Assembly (NCBI GenBank): GCA_913058575.1
Contig: CAJXRF010000004.1
Span: 1 to 64,000 of the forward strand
From: an uncultured Bermanella sp.
GTDB taxonomy: Bacteria; Pseudomonadota; Gammaproteobacteria; Pseudomonadales; Oceanobacteraceae
Direction: 5' to 3'
DNA length: 64,000 nt
Shown here: one piece after another, positions 28,410 to 38,601 of the stretch
Numbering within the stretch: the stretch's first letter is position 1
Layout of the letters: each line of letters starts with the position of its first letter
Notes under the pieces: generated by a model
Databases searched by the model: none
What the model saw: only the letters and a program-made list of their open reading frames with translations
What the model was told of the DNA's origin: nothing
Translations under genes and position numbers: made by a program

Positions 28410-28658
28410 ATGGAGTGTCGATTAGGCTGTGGAGCTTGCTGTATTGCCCCCTCCATTAGCAGTGCTATTCCAGGTATGCCAAATGGCAAACCAGCAGGAG
28501 TACGCTGTGTTCAACTTGATGATCACAACCTATGTAAACTTTTCAATCTACCAGAACGCCCCAAAGTGTGTTTTGCATTTAAAGCAGATATGCATGTATG
28601 CGGCGATACTAATCAGGCGGCCATGGATAATCTCATTCACCTTGAAGCTATTACCTAA
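28410..28658 (+). CDS. YkgJ-family cysteine cluster protein
   Basis: An 82-residue protein with the CxxGCGACC-type pattern (CRLGCGACC), followed by CVQLDDHNLCKLF and KVCFAF. The ordered cysteines match the YkgJ/UPF0153 family, thought to bind zinc or an iron-sulfur cluster; no function is established. The short length is normal for the compact form. The next gene starts 14 bp later, probably in the same transcript. Confidence 0.85.
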   Translation: MECRLGCGACCIAPSISSAIPGMPNGKPAGVRCVQLDDHNLCKLFNLPERPKVCFAFKADMHVCGDTNQAAMDNLIHLEAIT

Positions 28659-28672
28659 CGGCATTGAAAACT

Positions 28673-28996
28673 ATGTATCGAATTAATGTGTATATCCCTT
28701 CAACTCATTTAGAGGTGGTTAAAAATGCCATGTTTTCAGCCGGTGCAGGCCGTATAGGTACGTACGATCAGTGTTGCTGGCAAGTGGAAGGGCTAGGGCA
28801 ATTTAAGCCGTTAGCTGGCAACCAAGCCTTTGTAGGCCAGACCAATAAACTAGAGCAGATTTCAGAATATAAAGTAGAAATGGTGTGTGAGGATGATGTT
28901 ATTAAGGCGGTTCTTCAAGCTATGTTGTCTGCCCACCCTTATGAAGAAGTGGCCTATGATATCAATCTAGTCATAGACCCTTCTTCGATTAGCTAG
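28673..28996 (+). CDS. YqfO-family protein (Nif3-associated, CutA-like fold)
   Basis: A 107-residue protein of the YqfO family, which appears in other bacteria as a domain inserted in Nif3 proteins. MYRINVYIPSTHLEVVKNAMFSAGAGRIG and the C-terminal HPYEEVAYDI, a metal-binding loop in PII/CutA-like proteins, are diagnostic. The ATG at 28673 is preferred over a TTG nine bases upstream. A full Nif3 protein is encoded at 9841. Confidence 0.88.
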   Translation: MYRINVYIPSTHLEVVKNAMFSAGAGRIGTYDQCCWQVEGLGQFKPLAGNQAFVGQTNKLEQISEYKVEMVCEDDVIKAVLQAMLSAHPYEEVAYDINLVIDPSSIS

Positions 28997-29003
28997 ATTA
29001 CTT

Positions 29004-29561
29004 TCAGGTATTAACCTTTAAGCGCTCGTTAAATTTAATATCGAACACACGGGTTTTTAAAACACCTGCATCTAAATCGTCTAGGTAGTGTTTAAGGGTT
29101 TTCTTAACGGTAGGAAACGCAATTTCTTGCCAAGGAATGTCTTTCACATCAAATAGCTTTACGTCTAAACTTTCACTGGTACTTTGAGCGTGGCTGGCGT
29201 TTGGCATATTAGCCAAAAAGAACACATGTACCTGCGAAATATGCGGCACACTAATGGAGGTGAGCAGTTGATCGCAGCTTACGTCAATGCCTGCTTCTTC
29301 CACTGTTTCTCGAATAGCGCCTTCTTCTAGAGTTTCCCCCTCTTCCATAAACCCTGCTGGCAAAGTCCAAAACCCTTTTCTGGGTTCGATAGCCCGTTTG
29401 CATAGCAGTATTTTGCCTTCAAAAGTGGGTAAGCAGCCGGCAATAATTCTAGGGTTTACATAATGAATGGTGCCACACTGGGTGCAAACCGAACGCTCGC
29501 GATTGTCCCCTTGTGGGATTTTTTTTTGAATAGGGTGTGCGCATTCACTGCAAAATTTCAT
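29004..29561 (-). CDS. Nudix hydrolase with N-terminal zinc ribbon
   Basis: A 185-residue hydrolase. Residues 1-32 form a zinc ribbon with CSEC and CTQC pairs. The Nudix box is complete: GFMEEGETLEEGAIRETVEE and the following AGI. Zinc-ribbon Nudix proteins of this short type include NADH/ADP-ribose and FAD pyrophosphatases; the exact substrate is not clear. It converges on the YqfO gene with an 8-bp gap. Confidence 0.88.
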   Translation of the reverse strand: MKFCSECAHPIQKKIPQGDNRERSVCTQCGTIHYVNPRIIAGCLPTFEGKILLCKRAIEPRKGFWTLPAGFMEEGETLEEGAIRETVEEAGIDVSCDQLLTSISVPHISQVHVFFLANMPNASHAQSTSESLDVKLFDVKDIPWQEIAFPTVKKTLKHYLDDLDAGVLKTRVFDIKFNERLKVNT

Positions 29562-29717
29562 GTCAGTTCCTTTGGAACCCGTTCTTTAATTAAAAATTTA
29601 GTTAAGGGTTAATTAAAGAGTTAACTGGAGAATAATTAGGGCTGAGTATAGCGGGCATGGGGTAAAGAAGGCAAAGCCGTGATCAAGCGAGCACGGCATA
29701 AAATGATTAGCCCAGGC

Positions 29718-30044
29718 TTAACCTGGAAAAGACAGCACGGTGGCAGGTTCTTCCACTGCAATCGGTTCGGCGTTTTCATCTACTTCAATATAAGCTTTTA
29801 GCTCGTGCAAAGAATCGTGCATCATTTTACTGATTCTTAAACAGGCGGCCATGGGGCTTTTGGCTAAGCGGCGTTGGCCATCTATTTGAAACTGCAGGCC
29901 AGATAAACGCTGGCGATAGGCCTCAGGTGCACTATTGATGGTAGCTTTAACGTGCTCAAGACGTAGACGTTCTAAGGCTTCAGGGTCTCGCTGAGCCATG
30001 TCCCGTAACTCTTCAAAACTGGGCAGTGACTTGTACATACGCAT
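29718..30044 (-). CDS. DUF3135 protein
   Basis: A 108-residue protein matching DUF3135, found in marine gammaproteobacteria and without a known function. SFEELRDMAQRDPEALERLR and AACLRISKMMHDSLHEL are the conserved helical blocks; there is no membrane segment. The ATG at 30044 is chosen; a TTG at 30059 is also in frame. The gap upstream (30045-30596) shows no supported gene apart from a possible -10 element near 30430. Confidence 0.75.
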   Translation of the reverse strand: MRMYKSLPSFEELRDMAQRDPEALERLRLEHVKATINSAPEAYRQRLSGLQFQIDGQRRLAKSPMAACLRISKMMHDSLHELKAYIEVDENAEPIAVEEPATVLSFPG

Positions 30045-30596
30045 TTCCACTTTATTCAATTCATTGCATACCTTTGCTTACTAAATATGGTTATAAGCAA
30101 AAGGATGAATATATTTGTTTGTAATTCTTAAGTACTAGTCTACAGGGGATAGGGGCTTTAAATAAGCTTGAAAAGGCTGGCTGATTAAGGCAGGAATCGC
30201 TAAATAGCCCTTGTGTGCATAGTGACAAGCCCCTAAGGTGTTCGATAAATATCTTTTAAATACAATGGCTTATGGTGTTTTTTGGGCTCATGTTGAATCT
30301 TATTAAGACGCACAAGTGATAAGTACTATATTGTTCAGTCCAAAGTCTTATAAGGTGATAATTGAATTCTGTGACGTGGGTAGATTTTGTGGTTGATTTT
30401 TAAACAGGTTTTCGTGGGGTTGACGGGTATAATCGGCTAAATAGTTGAAATTGATGATTTTTTTGTTACTCATTATCATGGATCTTTTTACATTGGTTGA
30501 ATTGAGTTACGGGTGAATAGGTTTCTAGCGAGAATTCATTGGCTGTTACTGAATGGATTATTCGCTAAAATATCCCTTAAGGGAGAGGTTACGTAT

Positions 30597-31196
30597 ATGT
30601 CGTTAAGTTTGTTGGTCAGTGGATTCAGCACTTTTGAACCCAGAATAATTGAAAACTCTAATTTAGCCACGGCTGCAGTATTAGTGGCCATCACCGATGA
30701 AGATGAACCGGAAGTTATTTTAACGCGTCGCTCCACGCAAATGCCTACCCATAAAGGTGAAGTAGCTTTTCCTGGGGGCAAAACCGAATTAACCGATGAA
30801 GACTCTATCGCCACTGCATTAAGAGAAGCCCATGAAGAAGTGGGTCTAGAACCTTCTTTGGTGAAAGTGATCGGTACCATGGATCAAGTTATTTCTCGTT
30901 TTGGTTTTTTAGTCACCCCTGTGCTGGGTATTGTGCCTAAGGACATAACGCTTAACTCCGACTCCCGAGAAATAGACGCCATTTTCCGCGTCCCTCTTAA
31001 ATTCTTTTTAGAGGGTGAGCCTGATCAAATTGATCAATTTGGCAGCTTCCGCGGCCCTCGCTGGTATTACCAAGATTTCACCATTTGGGGGCTGACCGCC
31101 ATGATGCTGGCTGAATTATTTAATCGCCACTATGACGCTGGTTTTGAGTTAAGCCTCGGAGACATGCAGGGCTTAGTGGATAATAATTATAAATAA
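30597..31196 (+). CDS. CoA pyrophosphatase-type Nudix hydrolase (NudL-like)
   Basis: A 199-residue Nudix hydrolase. The coenzyme A-type (UPF0035) signature is present as [19 protein letters not shown] ahead of the Nudix box [13 protein letters not shown]. It would hydrolyse CoA derivatives to phosphopantetheine and 3',5'-ADP. I place the start at 30597, where GGGAGAGG precedes the ATG at good distance; the frame extends upstream to 30513 without support. The following gene begins 8 bp later, so they are co-transcribed. Confidence 0.85.
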   Translation: MSLSLLVSGFSTFEPRIIENSNLATAAVLVAITDEDEPEVILTRRSTQMPTHKGEVAFPGGKTELTDEDSIATALREAHEEVGLEPSLVKVIGTMDQVISRFGFLVTPVLGIVPKDITLNSDSREIDAIFRVPLKFFLEGEPDQIDQFGSFRGPRWYYQDFTIWGLTAMMLAELFNRHYDAGFELSLGDMQGLVDNNYK

Positions 31197-31204
31197 GGGA
31201 ACAC

Positions 31205-31735
31205 ATGATTTATTCATTGGGGGATAGAAAAACTCAAATTGAAGGTGATGATTATTTCATTGCCGATAATGCCCAGTTGATAGGCAGTGTGGTATTAAAA
31301 AACAATGCCAGCGTTTGGTTTAATGTGGTGATACGTGCCGACAATGATGTGATTACCTTGGGTGAAAACAGCAATGTTCAAGATGGTGCCATTCTGCATA
31401 CGGACCCAGGCTTTAAATTAACGCTCGGCACCGGGGTAACCGTAGGCCATAAAGCCATGTTGCATGGTTGCGAGGTGGGTGATTACACCTTGGTGGGCAT
31501 AAACGCGGTGGTATTGAACGGCGCTAAAATTGGTAAGCATTGCTTAATAGGGGCCAATACCCTAATACCTGAGGGCATGGTGATTCCTGATGGTTCTATG
31601 GTGATCGGTTCCCCTGGAAAAATTAAGCGCGAGCTGACTGATATGCAGAAAAAGCATTTAGAAATGAGCAGCGAGTTTTATGTTAAAAACTTTAAGCGCT
31701 ATAACAGTGATTTAAAACCGCAAACCGAATTTTAG
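31205..31735 (+). CDS. Gamma-carbonic anhydrase family protein (left-handed beta helix)
   Basis: A 176-residue protein built of hexapeptide repeats that fold as a left-handed beta helix. The metal-binding histidines sit in GAILHTDPG and [14 protein letters not shown], as in YrdA/PaaY-type gamma-carbonic anhydrase homologues. Enzymatic activity is unproven for many members. It sits in a short operon after the CoA Nudix gene, and the DUF1289 gene follows. Confidence 0.88.
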   Translation: MIYSLGDRKTQIEGDDYFIADNAQLIGSVVLKNNASVWFNVVIRADNDVITLGENSNVQDGAILHTDPGFKLTLGTGVTVGHKAMLHGCEVGDYTLVGINAVVLNGAKIGKHCLIGANTLIPEGMVIPDGSMVIGSPGKIKRELTDMQKKHLEMSSEFYVKNFKRYNSDLKPQTEF

Positions 31736-31814
31736 GATTTAACTGGCCCACTTTTGTTAAAGATGAAAATCGTTAAAAAAGATGGGCGCTTTTAAAAAGT
31801 AATCGAGTAGAAAA

Positions 31815-32024
31815 ATGAGCGAAGAGAAATACAATATTTTAGGCATGGTAAAATCTCCTTGCGTGGCCATTTGTGCATTGGATGCCAATGATTTATGCAT
31901 AGGCTGCTATCGCACCGGTGATGAGATTACCCAGTGGGGCGAAATGAGCAATGAGCAAAAGCGCGACGTCATTAAAAAAGTTGCCCAACGTGAAAAAGAG
32001 TCTGGCAATTTCATTGCTCTTTAA
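31815..32024 (+). CDS. DUF1289 protein
   Basis: A 69-residue protein with the DUF1289 pattern: KSPCVAICALDANDLCIGCYRT, then a helix with ITQWGEMSNEQKRDVI. Four cysteines are arranged like a small metal site. It is widely present next to gamma-carbonic anhydrase or Nudix genes in proteobacteria, but its function is unknown. Confidence 0.85.
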   Translation: MSEEKYNILGMVKSPCVAICALDANDLCIGCYRTGDEITQWGEMSNEQKRDVIKKVAQREKESGNFIAL

Positions 32025-32051
32025 CGCCTATCAATAATATTAAGGATTAAC

Positions 32052-33236
32052 ATGTCGGTACAAATAGGCACGCCCTTGTCTGCTACGGCTAAGAAAGTTT
32101 TATTGTGTGGCGCAGGAGAACTGGGCAAAGAAGTGGCCATAGAACTTCAACGCTTAGGGGTAGAAGTGATCGCGGTTGACCGTTATGCCAATGCGCCTGC
32201 CATGCAAGTGGCACATCATAGTCACGTGGTAGATATGCTTGATGGAAAAGCATTAAGAGAAGTCATTGAGCGTGAAAAGCCCGATTTAATAGTGCCGGAA
32301 ATAGAAGCCATTGCCACCGATACCTTAGCCGAATTAGAGCAAGAAGGTTTTCATGTTATTCCGTCTGCAAAAGCCACTCAGCTCACCATGAACCGAGAAG
32401 GTATTCGTACCTTGGCAGCGGTGGATCTAAATTTAAAAACCAGTGAGTATGTGTTTGCTCAAAGCAAACAAGATTTTTTATTAGGCATAGAAAAAATTGG
32501 TTTCCCCTGTATCGTCAAACCCATTATGAGCAGTTCAGGTAAAGGGCAGTCCCTAATTAAAAGTACCAGTGATGTGGACGCCGCTTGGGAATATGCTCAA
32601 GAGGGTGGTCGCGCTGGTAAAGGCAAGGTCATTATTGAAGGTTTTGTTGATTTTGATTTTGAAATTACTTTATTAACGGTTCGCCACCGTGATGGCACGT
32701 CTTTTTGTGCACCCATTGGGCATCGTCAAGAAGACGGCGATTACCAAGAATCTTGGCAGCCCCAAAAAATGAGTGATGCGGCATTGTTAGCAGCACAAAA
32801 CATGGCTGAAGAGGTAACCGCTGCATTAGGTGGTAAGGGGTTATTTGGCGTTGAGTTGTTTATAAAAGGTGATGAGGTGATTTTCAGTGAAGTGTCACCG
32901 CGTCCTCATGATACTGGTTTAGTGACTTTGATTAGCCAAGATCTTTCAGAGTTTGCATTACATGCCCGTGCCATTTTAGATTTACCTATTCCTGCTATTA
33001 AGCAAAATGGGCCAAGCGCTAGCAGTGTTATTTTAGTGCGTGGGGAAAGTCGCCAAGTGGCTTTTTCAAATTTGGACAATGCCTTAAGTATTGCCAATTC
33101 TCAACTGCGTTTATTTGGGAAACCTGAAGTGGCGGGTACCCGTCGTATGGGGGTTGCTCTAGCTGTAGGACAAACCACTGATGAAGCGCGTGATTTGGCT
33201 AATCAATGTTCGTCTGCGGTGACCATTACGCTTTAG
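32052..33236 (+). CDS. purT: Formate-dependent phosphoribosylglycinamide formyltransferase PurT
   Basis: A 394-residue ATP-grasp enzyme of purine synthesis that formylates GAR using formate and ATP. The N-terminal Rossmann part ([21 protein letters not shown]), the ATP-grasp core ([16 protein letters not shown]) and the metal-site region [15 protein letters not shown] are all characteristic. Length is typical. TAAGGAT precedes the ATG. A hairpin lies between it and the convergent transporter gene. Confidence 0.95.
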   Translation: MSVQIGTPLSATAKKVLLCGAGELGKEVAIELQRLGVEVIAVDRYANAPAMQVAHHSHVVDMLDGKALREVIEREKPDLIVPEIEAIATDTLAELEQEGFHVIPSAKATQLTMNREGIRTLAAVDLNLKTSEYVFAQSKQDFLLGIEKIGFPCIVKPIMSSSGKGQSLIKSTSDVDAAWEYAQEGGRAGKGKVIIEGFVDFDFEITLLTVRHRDGTSFCAPIGHRQEDGDYQESWQPQKMSDAALLAAQNMAEEVTAALGGKGLFGVELFIKGDEVIFSEVSPRPHDTGLVTLISQDLSEFALHARAILDLPIPAIKQNGPSASSVILVRGESRQVAFSNLDNALSIANSQLRLFGKPEVAGTRRMGVALAVGQTTDEARDLANQCSSAVTITL

Positions 33237-33247
33237 TTAGTTACCAG

Positions 33248-33281
33248 TAATCATGCTCTTTTTGTATTCAGAGCATGATTA
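33248..33281. terminator. Convergent hairpin between purT and the DMT transporter
   Basis: An 11-bp perfect stem (TAATCATGCTC/GAGCATGATTA) with a 12-nt loop containing TTTTT. It could end transcripts from both sides. Confidence 0.55.
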
Positions 33282-34181
33282 TTTACGCTGCAGGCCAATG
33301 GCTACAATTCCAAATATTACAATTCCCCCACCCATTAACTGCGTACCATTTAAAAATTGCCCTAGAAATAGATAGCCTAAAAATAATGATGCCACCGGCT
33401 CAAAATTTAATATGGGGGAGTTCCGGCCCATGTCTAATTTTGCTGCTAATACAAATAACAACGTAACAGCAATACCATACAGTATCGCCAACATGAGCAA
33501 ACCTAACCAGCCTTGTGAGTTTTGAGGTAGATCTAAGCCGTTAGGAAAATAGCCGCTTATTCCCAATAACCCCATCAATAGCACCACGCCAAACATGGTA
33601 TAGCTACTGCGCACTGAGCCTTGCAAGGGGGCCAATTGATATTGTGTTATCCACATGGCACCCGCTAATAAAAAAGCCGAGAGCACACCAAGCAGCACGC
33701 CCATGGACCAGTCTTCATTTACACTTGAAGTAACACTTGAATCTAGGTTTAAAACCAAACTTAACCCCAATAAAATAACCCCTAAAATAATAAAGGTGAT
33801 TAGGTTGGCTTTTTTCTTTCCCATTATCCAACTGCACATAATAAATATCATGGGCCAGGTATTCACCAGTAACAAGGCCACCGCCACAGGAATGCGGGTG
33901 ATGGCGGAATACAAACAAAGGCTTTGTGCCGCAATTAAAATTACAAGGGTGACTTGCCATTTTATCAAGTGCGTTGGCATTTTGAAGGATGCTTTACGAA
34001 TGAGAGCAATGCTCAGCATAAGCAGTAATGCCGCAGACCCTCGCGCCAATACGGCTAACAATAAGCCTGTGCCGTTATCAAATGCAAAGCGTGCTGCGAT
34101 ATGATTGCCAGCAAATAAAGTGGCAGCAACAATAAGAATGCAAATAATAATCGGGCGAGATAAAAACTCGTTAGAGGGCAT
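33279..34181 (-). CDS. EamA/DMT-family transporter
   Basis: A 300-residue inner-membrane protein with ten predicted helices in two EamA repeats; the second repeat ends LNFEPVASLFLGYLFLGQ, a typical DMT motif. Such proteins export metabolites or amino acids; substrate unknown. It is followed at its 5' side by a strong inverted repeat at 34221. Confidence 0.88.
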   Translation of the reverse strand: MPSNEFLSRPIIICILIVAATLFAGNHIAARFAFDNGTGLLLAVLARGSAALLLMLSIALIRKASFKMPTHLIKWQVTLVILIAAQSLCLYSAITRIPVAVALLLVNTWPMIFIMCSWIMGKKKANLITFIILGVILLGLSLVLNLDSSVTSSVNEDWSMGVLLGVLSAFLLAGAMWITQYQLAPLQGSVRSSYTMFGVVLLMGLLGISGYFPNGLDLPQNSQGWLGLLMLAILYGIAVTLLFVLAAKLDMGRNSPILNFEPVASLFLGYLFLGQFLNGTQLMGGGIVIFGIVAIGLQRK

Positions 34182-34220
34182 ATTAATTAAATGTCTAATT
34201 AGGAGCGTAACGCTAAATTG

Positions 34221-34249
34221 ATGTCAGATCTAAAGTTTAGATCTGACAT
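34221..34249. repeat. Perfect inverted repeat with 14-bp arms
   Basis: ATGTCAGATCTAAA and its exact complement flank a single base. It lies between the DMT transporter start and the CorB-like stop, both on the minus strand. No T run follows on either strand, so it may end the CorB-like transcript or be an operator for the transporter. Confidence 0.7.
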
Positions 34250-34262
34250 TCTAAGTTGATGT

Positions 34263-35546
34263 TCACGACGAGCTTTGCTGGATATGGCGTTTCATTATTT
34301 TAGCATTGGCAATGGTGTTAGCCTGTACTTTGAGAATTTCAATTTGATAATTCTCAATCCTTAAACAAACGTTACTTTCTGGAATGGCTTCTAATGCTTC
34401 AATGATCAGGCCACTGAATGTTTTTGGGCCATCTACCGATAAATCAAAAGACAATGCCTTGTTCAGTTCGCGAATGGTGGTGGTGCCGTCCACAATGTAA
34501 CTGCCATCTTCTTGTGGGGTAATGTCTTGGCTGGTGGATGAAATGTCAGTGGTAAATTCGCCAACAATTTCTTCTAGAATATCTTCTAGGGTGGCGATGC
34601 CTTGTACTTCCCCGTATTCATCTACCACAATTGCAATTCGACGCTGCGCACTTTGAAAGTGAAACAGCTGGTTATGCAGCTGCGCGGTTTCCGGCACAAA
34701 GTAAGGCTCGCGAGTGGCTTGTAATAACTCGGCCTTGTTAAATGATTCTTGTGCCAAAACCTTTGCAGCATTTCGCATGTGCAATATGCCAATAATGTTG
34801 TTTATATTGCCTTTCCAAACAGGCAGGCGAGTGTGTTGGCTATTACGTAATTGCATTTCTATATCGCGAATAGAATCATCTAAATCGATCCCGGAAATTT
34901 CATTTCTGGGTACCATGATGTCGTTCACTTTTACGGTTTCTAAATCCAAAATAGACAACAGCATTTGCTGGCGTCTTAACGGTATTACCGCGCCAGCTTC
35001 ATGAACCAAGGTGCGAAATTCTTCAGTGCTTAATAAGTCTTTACTGTTTTGATCAATGTCTAAGCGGGTTAAACGAATAATGAAATTGGCAATGCCGTTG
35101 ACGACCCATACAAATGGCATCAGTAAAATGAGCAAAGGCTGTAATAGAAAACTGGCTGGAAAAGAGATTTTTTCAGGGTGGTTTGCAGCAATGGTTTTAG
35201 GGGTTACTTCAGCAAAAATTAAGATCACTAGGGTGAGTAAAATAGTGGCAATGGTGACACCCATTTCAGGGTTGTCGGCCCAAATACGCTGAGCGATGAG
35301 CGTGGCAATGGAGGCCGCTGCAATATTAACAAAGTTATTGCCTATTAGGATCACACCAATTAGTCGGTCGGTTCGGGCTAATAGCTTGCTAGCGCGCTTT
35401 GCACCCTTATGGCCTTGCTTCACCATATGACGTAAACGATAGCGGTTAAGTGACATCATGCCCGTTTCAGAGCTGGAGAAAAACGCAGAGAAAACGATCA
35501 GAAAAAACAAGATTGAGAATAATATACTGAGTGGGATGTCGCTCAC
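34263..35546 (-). CDS. CNNM/CorB-type membrane protein (DUF21-CBS-CorC_HlyC)
   Basis: A 427-residue protein with three or four N-terminal membrane helices forming a DUF21/CNNM domain (residues about 8-190, starting SSETGMMSLNRYRLRHM), a CBS pair at about 205-330 (MVPRNEISGIDLD and VDEYGEVQGIATLEDILEEIVGE), and a C-terminal CorC_HlyC domain. CNNM/CorB proteins take part in magnesium transport or its regulation. In other gammaproteobacteria it is found next to the YpjD gene and ffh, as here. Confidence 0.9.
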   Translation of the reverse strand: MSDIPLSILFSILFFLIVFSAFFSSSETGMMSLNRYRLRHMVKQGHKGAKRASKLLARTDRLIGVILIGNNFVNIAAASIATLIAQRIWADNPEMGVTIATILLTLVILIFAEVTPKTIAANHPEKISFPASFLLQPLLILLMPFVWVVNGIANFIIRLTRLDIDQNSKDLLSTEEFRTLVHEAGAVIPLRRQQMLLSILDLETVKVNDIMVPRNEISGIDLDDSIRDIEMQLRNSQHTRLPVWKGNINNIIGILHMRNAAKVLAQESFNKAELLQATREPYFVPETAQLHNQLFHFQSAQRRIAIVVDEYGEVQGIATLEDILEEIVGEFTTDISSTSQDITPQEDGSYIVDGTTTIRELNKALSFDLSVDGPKTFSGLIIEALEAIPESNVCLRIENYQIEILKVQANTIANAKIMKRHIQQSSS

Positions 35547-35672
35547 GAAGAGGGCCTAGTGACTAAAAAAGCCTAGACTAAACCTTTTTGTGGGTGATTT
35601 CTAATACAAGTTGATGCTCGCGCAGAGCGGATACAGAAATACCCCCAAGGATAATGGGGGCTAAGGGCGGAA

Positions 35673-36473
35673 TTAACCCCGCTGAAGAATGATCTCCAGC
35701 ACCAGCTTGCTGCCAAAAAAGGCCAGCACCAAAAATGACATGGCGGTTAGCGTCCATTTCGAGGCCAGCAATCCACGCCAGCCAAAACGCCAATGGGCAA
35801 ATATCAAAAAGCTGAATATTCCCCAAGCAATTAAGGTAAATAAGGTCTTATGCAGTAAGTGCTGAGCAAAAAGGTCATCTAAAAACACAAAACCTGAAAT
35901 GATGGCCAAGGTTAATAAAGCGGTACCAGCCCCAAGCATTTCAAATAACAGCTTATCCATGGTCTGCAATGGTGGCAGTACTCGCATGATGCCACTCATG
36001 TGCTTATGTTTGAGTTGATGGTTTTGAACCATGAGTAAAATGGCTTGAAAGGCGGCAATGGTTAAAATGCTGTAGGCCATGATGGATAAAATAATATGGG
36101 CGGTTAACCCTGGATCCCAATGTTGGCCATCTAATGGACTAGCAGGCACTATTAGATTTACCAGTAACAAAATAGCGGCCATGGGAAAGATGCCCAGTAA
36201 TAAGTTCTCCAAGGGCTTTTTAATGGCGCTTAATACAATGAGTGCGCTGATCACCAAGGCGATTAAAGAGCCCACACTAAAGAAACTTAATGGGATATTT
36301 CCAGTGGCCAGCATAGGCGCAAACCAAGATACACCATGAAGTACAGTGGCCACCATGCCCAACGCTAATACTTGCTGGCGGTGATTAGGGCTCGATTTTG
36401 AGAACGCTTGAACCTGGCGAAAAGTGCTAAATAAGTACAGAGCGATGGCAGTAATTGCGAACAGCTTGGCCAT
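35673..36473 (-). CDS. YpjD-type inner-membrane protein (cytochrome c assembly / CcsA-like)
   Basis: A 266-residue membrane protein with about eight hydrophobic segments and a CcsA-like heme-handling region, DPGLTAHIILSIMAYSILT. Homologues are called YpjD; heme handling is inferred from the family. The gene is divergent from ffh, with about 240 bp between them, and upstream of the CorB-like gene with a 126-bp gap, an arrangement conserved in many gammaproteobacteria. Confidence 0.85.
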   Translation of the reverse strand: MAKLFAITAIALYLFSTFRQVQAFSKSSPNHRQQVLALGMVATVLHGVSWFAPMLATGNIPLSFFSVGSLIALVISALIVLSAIKKPLENLLLGIFPMAAILLLVNLIVPASPLDGQHWDPGLTAHIILSIMAYSILTIAAFQAILLMVQNHQLKHKHMSGIMRVLPPLQTMDKLLFEMLGAGTALLTLAIISGFVFLDDLFAQHLLHKTLFTLIAWGIFSFLIFAHWRFGWRGLLASKWTLTAMSFLVLAFFGSKLVLEIILQRG

Positions 36474-36712
36474 GTTGGGGGTGATTTCCTGCTTTGCATG
36501 AAGTTTTTATTGTAGAAGTACACGGCCTTTGATGAATCTGGCTTTGTAAGAGTGAGTTCTTGTGGACTTCCCTATATAATGCTGACCAATTGTGCACACA
36601 GTGGCGTCAGATGTATAGGGTTAGACGACAGCCCGAAGAGCGCGGGTCTTAAAAACGACCTTTTTGTGAAATAGACCGCGCAAGCCAACGTAATTGATAG
36701 AGATGTCCTACG

Positions 36713-38134
36713 ATGTTTGAAAATTTACAAGACCGCCTCAGTGGCGCTTTGCGCTCCATCAGTGGCAAAGCAAAAATTACCGAAGACAATATTAAAGGTA
36801 CGTTACGCGAAGTGCGTATGGCTTTATTGGAAGCCGACGTGGCCTTGCCCGTTGTGAAAGCGTTTACCAATCAGGTAAAAGAGCGTGCTGTGGGCAGTGA
36901 AGTATTAAAAAGCTTAAGCCCAGGCCAAGCCTTTCTTAAAATTGTCCACCAAGAATTACAAAGCGTCATGGGTGAGGCCAATGAAGGCCTAGATCTAGCC
37001 GCTAAGCCTCCGGCTATTATTCTTATGGCCGGTTTGCAAGGTGCGGGTAAAACCACCACCGCTGCGAAACTGGCGCTTTACTTAAAAGAGCGCGAAAAGA
37101 AAAAAGTTATGGTCGTGAGCGCCGACGTTTACCGTCCTGCCGCGATTAAACAGCTAGAAACCTTGGCCAAAGAGGTGGATGCATTATTTTTCCCATCTGA
37201 CATTAGCCAGAAACCTGTAGATATTGCTAAGGCTGCTATCGCTGAAGCTAAGATTCAGTTTGCTGACGTATTGATCGTGGATACCGCCGGTCGCTTGGCC
37301 ATTGATGAAGCCATGATGGCTGAAATTCAACAGTTACATAAAGCCATTGATCCTGTTGAAACCTTGTTTGTGGTAGATGCCATGACAGGTCAGGATGCTG
37401 CCAACACAGCCAAGGCCTTTAACGAAGCCTTGCCGTTAACGGGTGTGGTACTAAGTAAAGCCGATGGTGATGCTCGTGGTGGTGCGGCGCTATCGGTTCG
37501 TCATATTACTGGTAAGCCATTGAAATTTGTGGGCATGGGCGAAAAAATTGATGCCCTTGAGCCGTTCCACCCGGATCGTATGGCTTCGCGCATATTGGAC
37601 ATGGGGGATGTATTGTCCCTTATTGAAGAAGCCGAGCGTAAGATTGATAAAAGCAAAGCGGAAAAACTGGCTAAGAAAATCAAGAAAGGCCAAGGCTTTG
37701 ATTTAGAAGATTTCCGCGACCAGCTTATTCAAATGAAAAGCATGGGTGGTTTAATGGGCATGGTAGACAAGTTACCTGGCATGGGTAACGTTGGCCAAGC
37801 GGCGGGTCAGATGGATGTGGCTGAAAAGCAATTGCGTCAAACTGAAGCGGTGATCAACTCTATGACACCTTTAGAGCGTCATTTCCCAGACAAGATCAAC
37901 GGCAGCCGTAAAAAGCGCATCGCAGCGGGTTCCGGTACCAACATTCAAGAAATCAACCGTGTGCTGAAGCAACATAAGCAGATGCAAAAGATGATGAAAA
38001 AAATGTCGGGTAAAGGCGGCATGCGCAAAATGATGGGCGCCATGAAAGGCATGGGGGGAGCGGGCGGCCCTGGTGGAATGCCGGGCGGTGGTATGCCTCC
38101 TGGTATGGGCGGTGGCGGCTTCCCATTTAAATAA
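36713..38134 (+). CDS. ffh: Signal recognition particle protein Ffh
   Basis: The 473-residue SRP54 homologue that targets nascent membrane proteins. The N-terminal four-helix bundle is followed by the GTPase domain: G1 GLQGAGKTTTAAKLA, DVYRPAAIKQL, DTAGR and TGVVLSKADGD. The C-terminal M domain binds 4.5S RNA and signal sequences; it ends in a methionine- and glycine-rich tail (from about residue 420). A strong terminator follows within 26 bp. Confidence 0.97.
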   Translation: MFENLQDRLSGALRSISGKAKITEDNIKGTLREVRMALLEADVALPVVKAFTNQVKERAVGSEVLKSLSPGQAFLKIVHQELQSVMGEANEGLDLAAKPPAIILMAGLQGAGKTTTAAKLALYLKEREKKKVMVVSADVYRPAAIKQLETLAKEVDALFFPSDISQKPVDIAKAAIAEAKIQFADVLIVDTAGRLAIDEAMMAEIQQLHKAIDPVETLFVVDAMTGQDAANTAKAFNEALPLTGVVLSKADGDARGGAALSVRHITGKPLKFVGMGEKIDALEPFHPDRMASRILDMGDVLSLIEEAERKIDKSKAEKLAKKIKKGQGFDLEDFRDQLIQMKSMGGLMGMVDKLPGMGNVGQAAGQMDVAEKQLRQTEAVINSMTPLERHFPDKINGSRKKRIAAGSGTNIQEINRVLKQHKQMQKMMKKMSGKGGMRKMMGAMKGMGGAGGPGGMPGGGMPPGMGGGGFPFK

Positions 38135-38160
38135 GCGATCAAGCAAAAATATTAATACAA

Positions 38161-38182
38161 GCCGGGCATGCCCGGCTTTTTT
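38161..38182 (+). terminator. Rho-independent terminator of ffh
   Basis: GCCGGGC and GCCCGGC enclose a 2-nt centre and are followed by six T residues. A 420-bp gap follows before the next gene; in it 38183-38330 is an open but unsupported frame, possibly a dispersed repeat. Confidence 0.9.
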
Positions 38183-38601
38183 ACGCCCAGGGATGGGCGG
38201 TATCTTAAAAATGCAGGGGCAATTTTTAATGGTATGACCAGGGATAGGCTTCCTATTGGAGTCGCTCCTTATATGGACGGCATCTTGGCTCTATTGGGAG
38301 TCTGAGCTAAGAAATGCCCTAGATGAATGATTTCGCATTATGATAAAGACCCCTACTAATGTTCAGGATAGGTATCAAAAACCCTTAATTTGGTTAGCAT
38401 AAAAGTGGTAGATGAAAGTAATCGTACAAAAAACCAACAAAATATTAGTCGATTATTGCCAATATTGACGGTATAGTCAGTTTTTATTTCATACTATGAA
38501 CTTAGTCTTATTTTCTGTTATTTTTCTTGTTTATACTTGGGTACAACAAAAATAACGGGTAGGTCCTAGGCTTACTTATAAGGGGAAACCCGAGGTGTAG
38601 C

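Noticed and set aside
30420-30440. TTGACG close to TATAAT upstream of the CoA Nudix gene
   Set aside because: The two boxes are only two bases apart, so they cannot be a -35/-10 pair; only the -10 might be used.
35578-35826. 82-residue minus-strand frame at the end of the YpjD gene
   Set aside because: It lies mostly in another frame of the YpjD coding sequence and has no family features.
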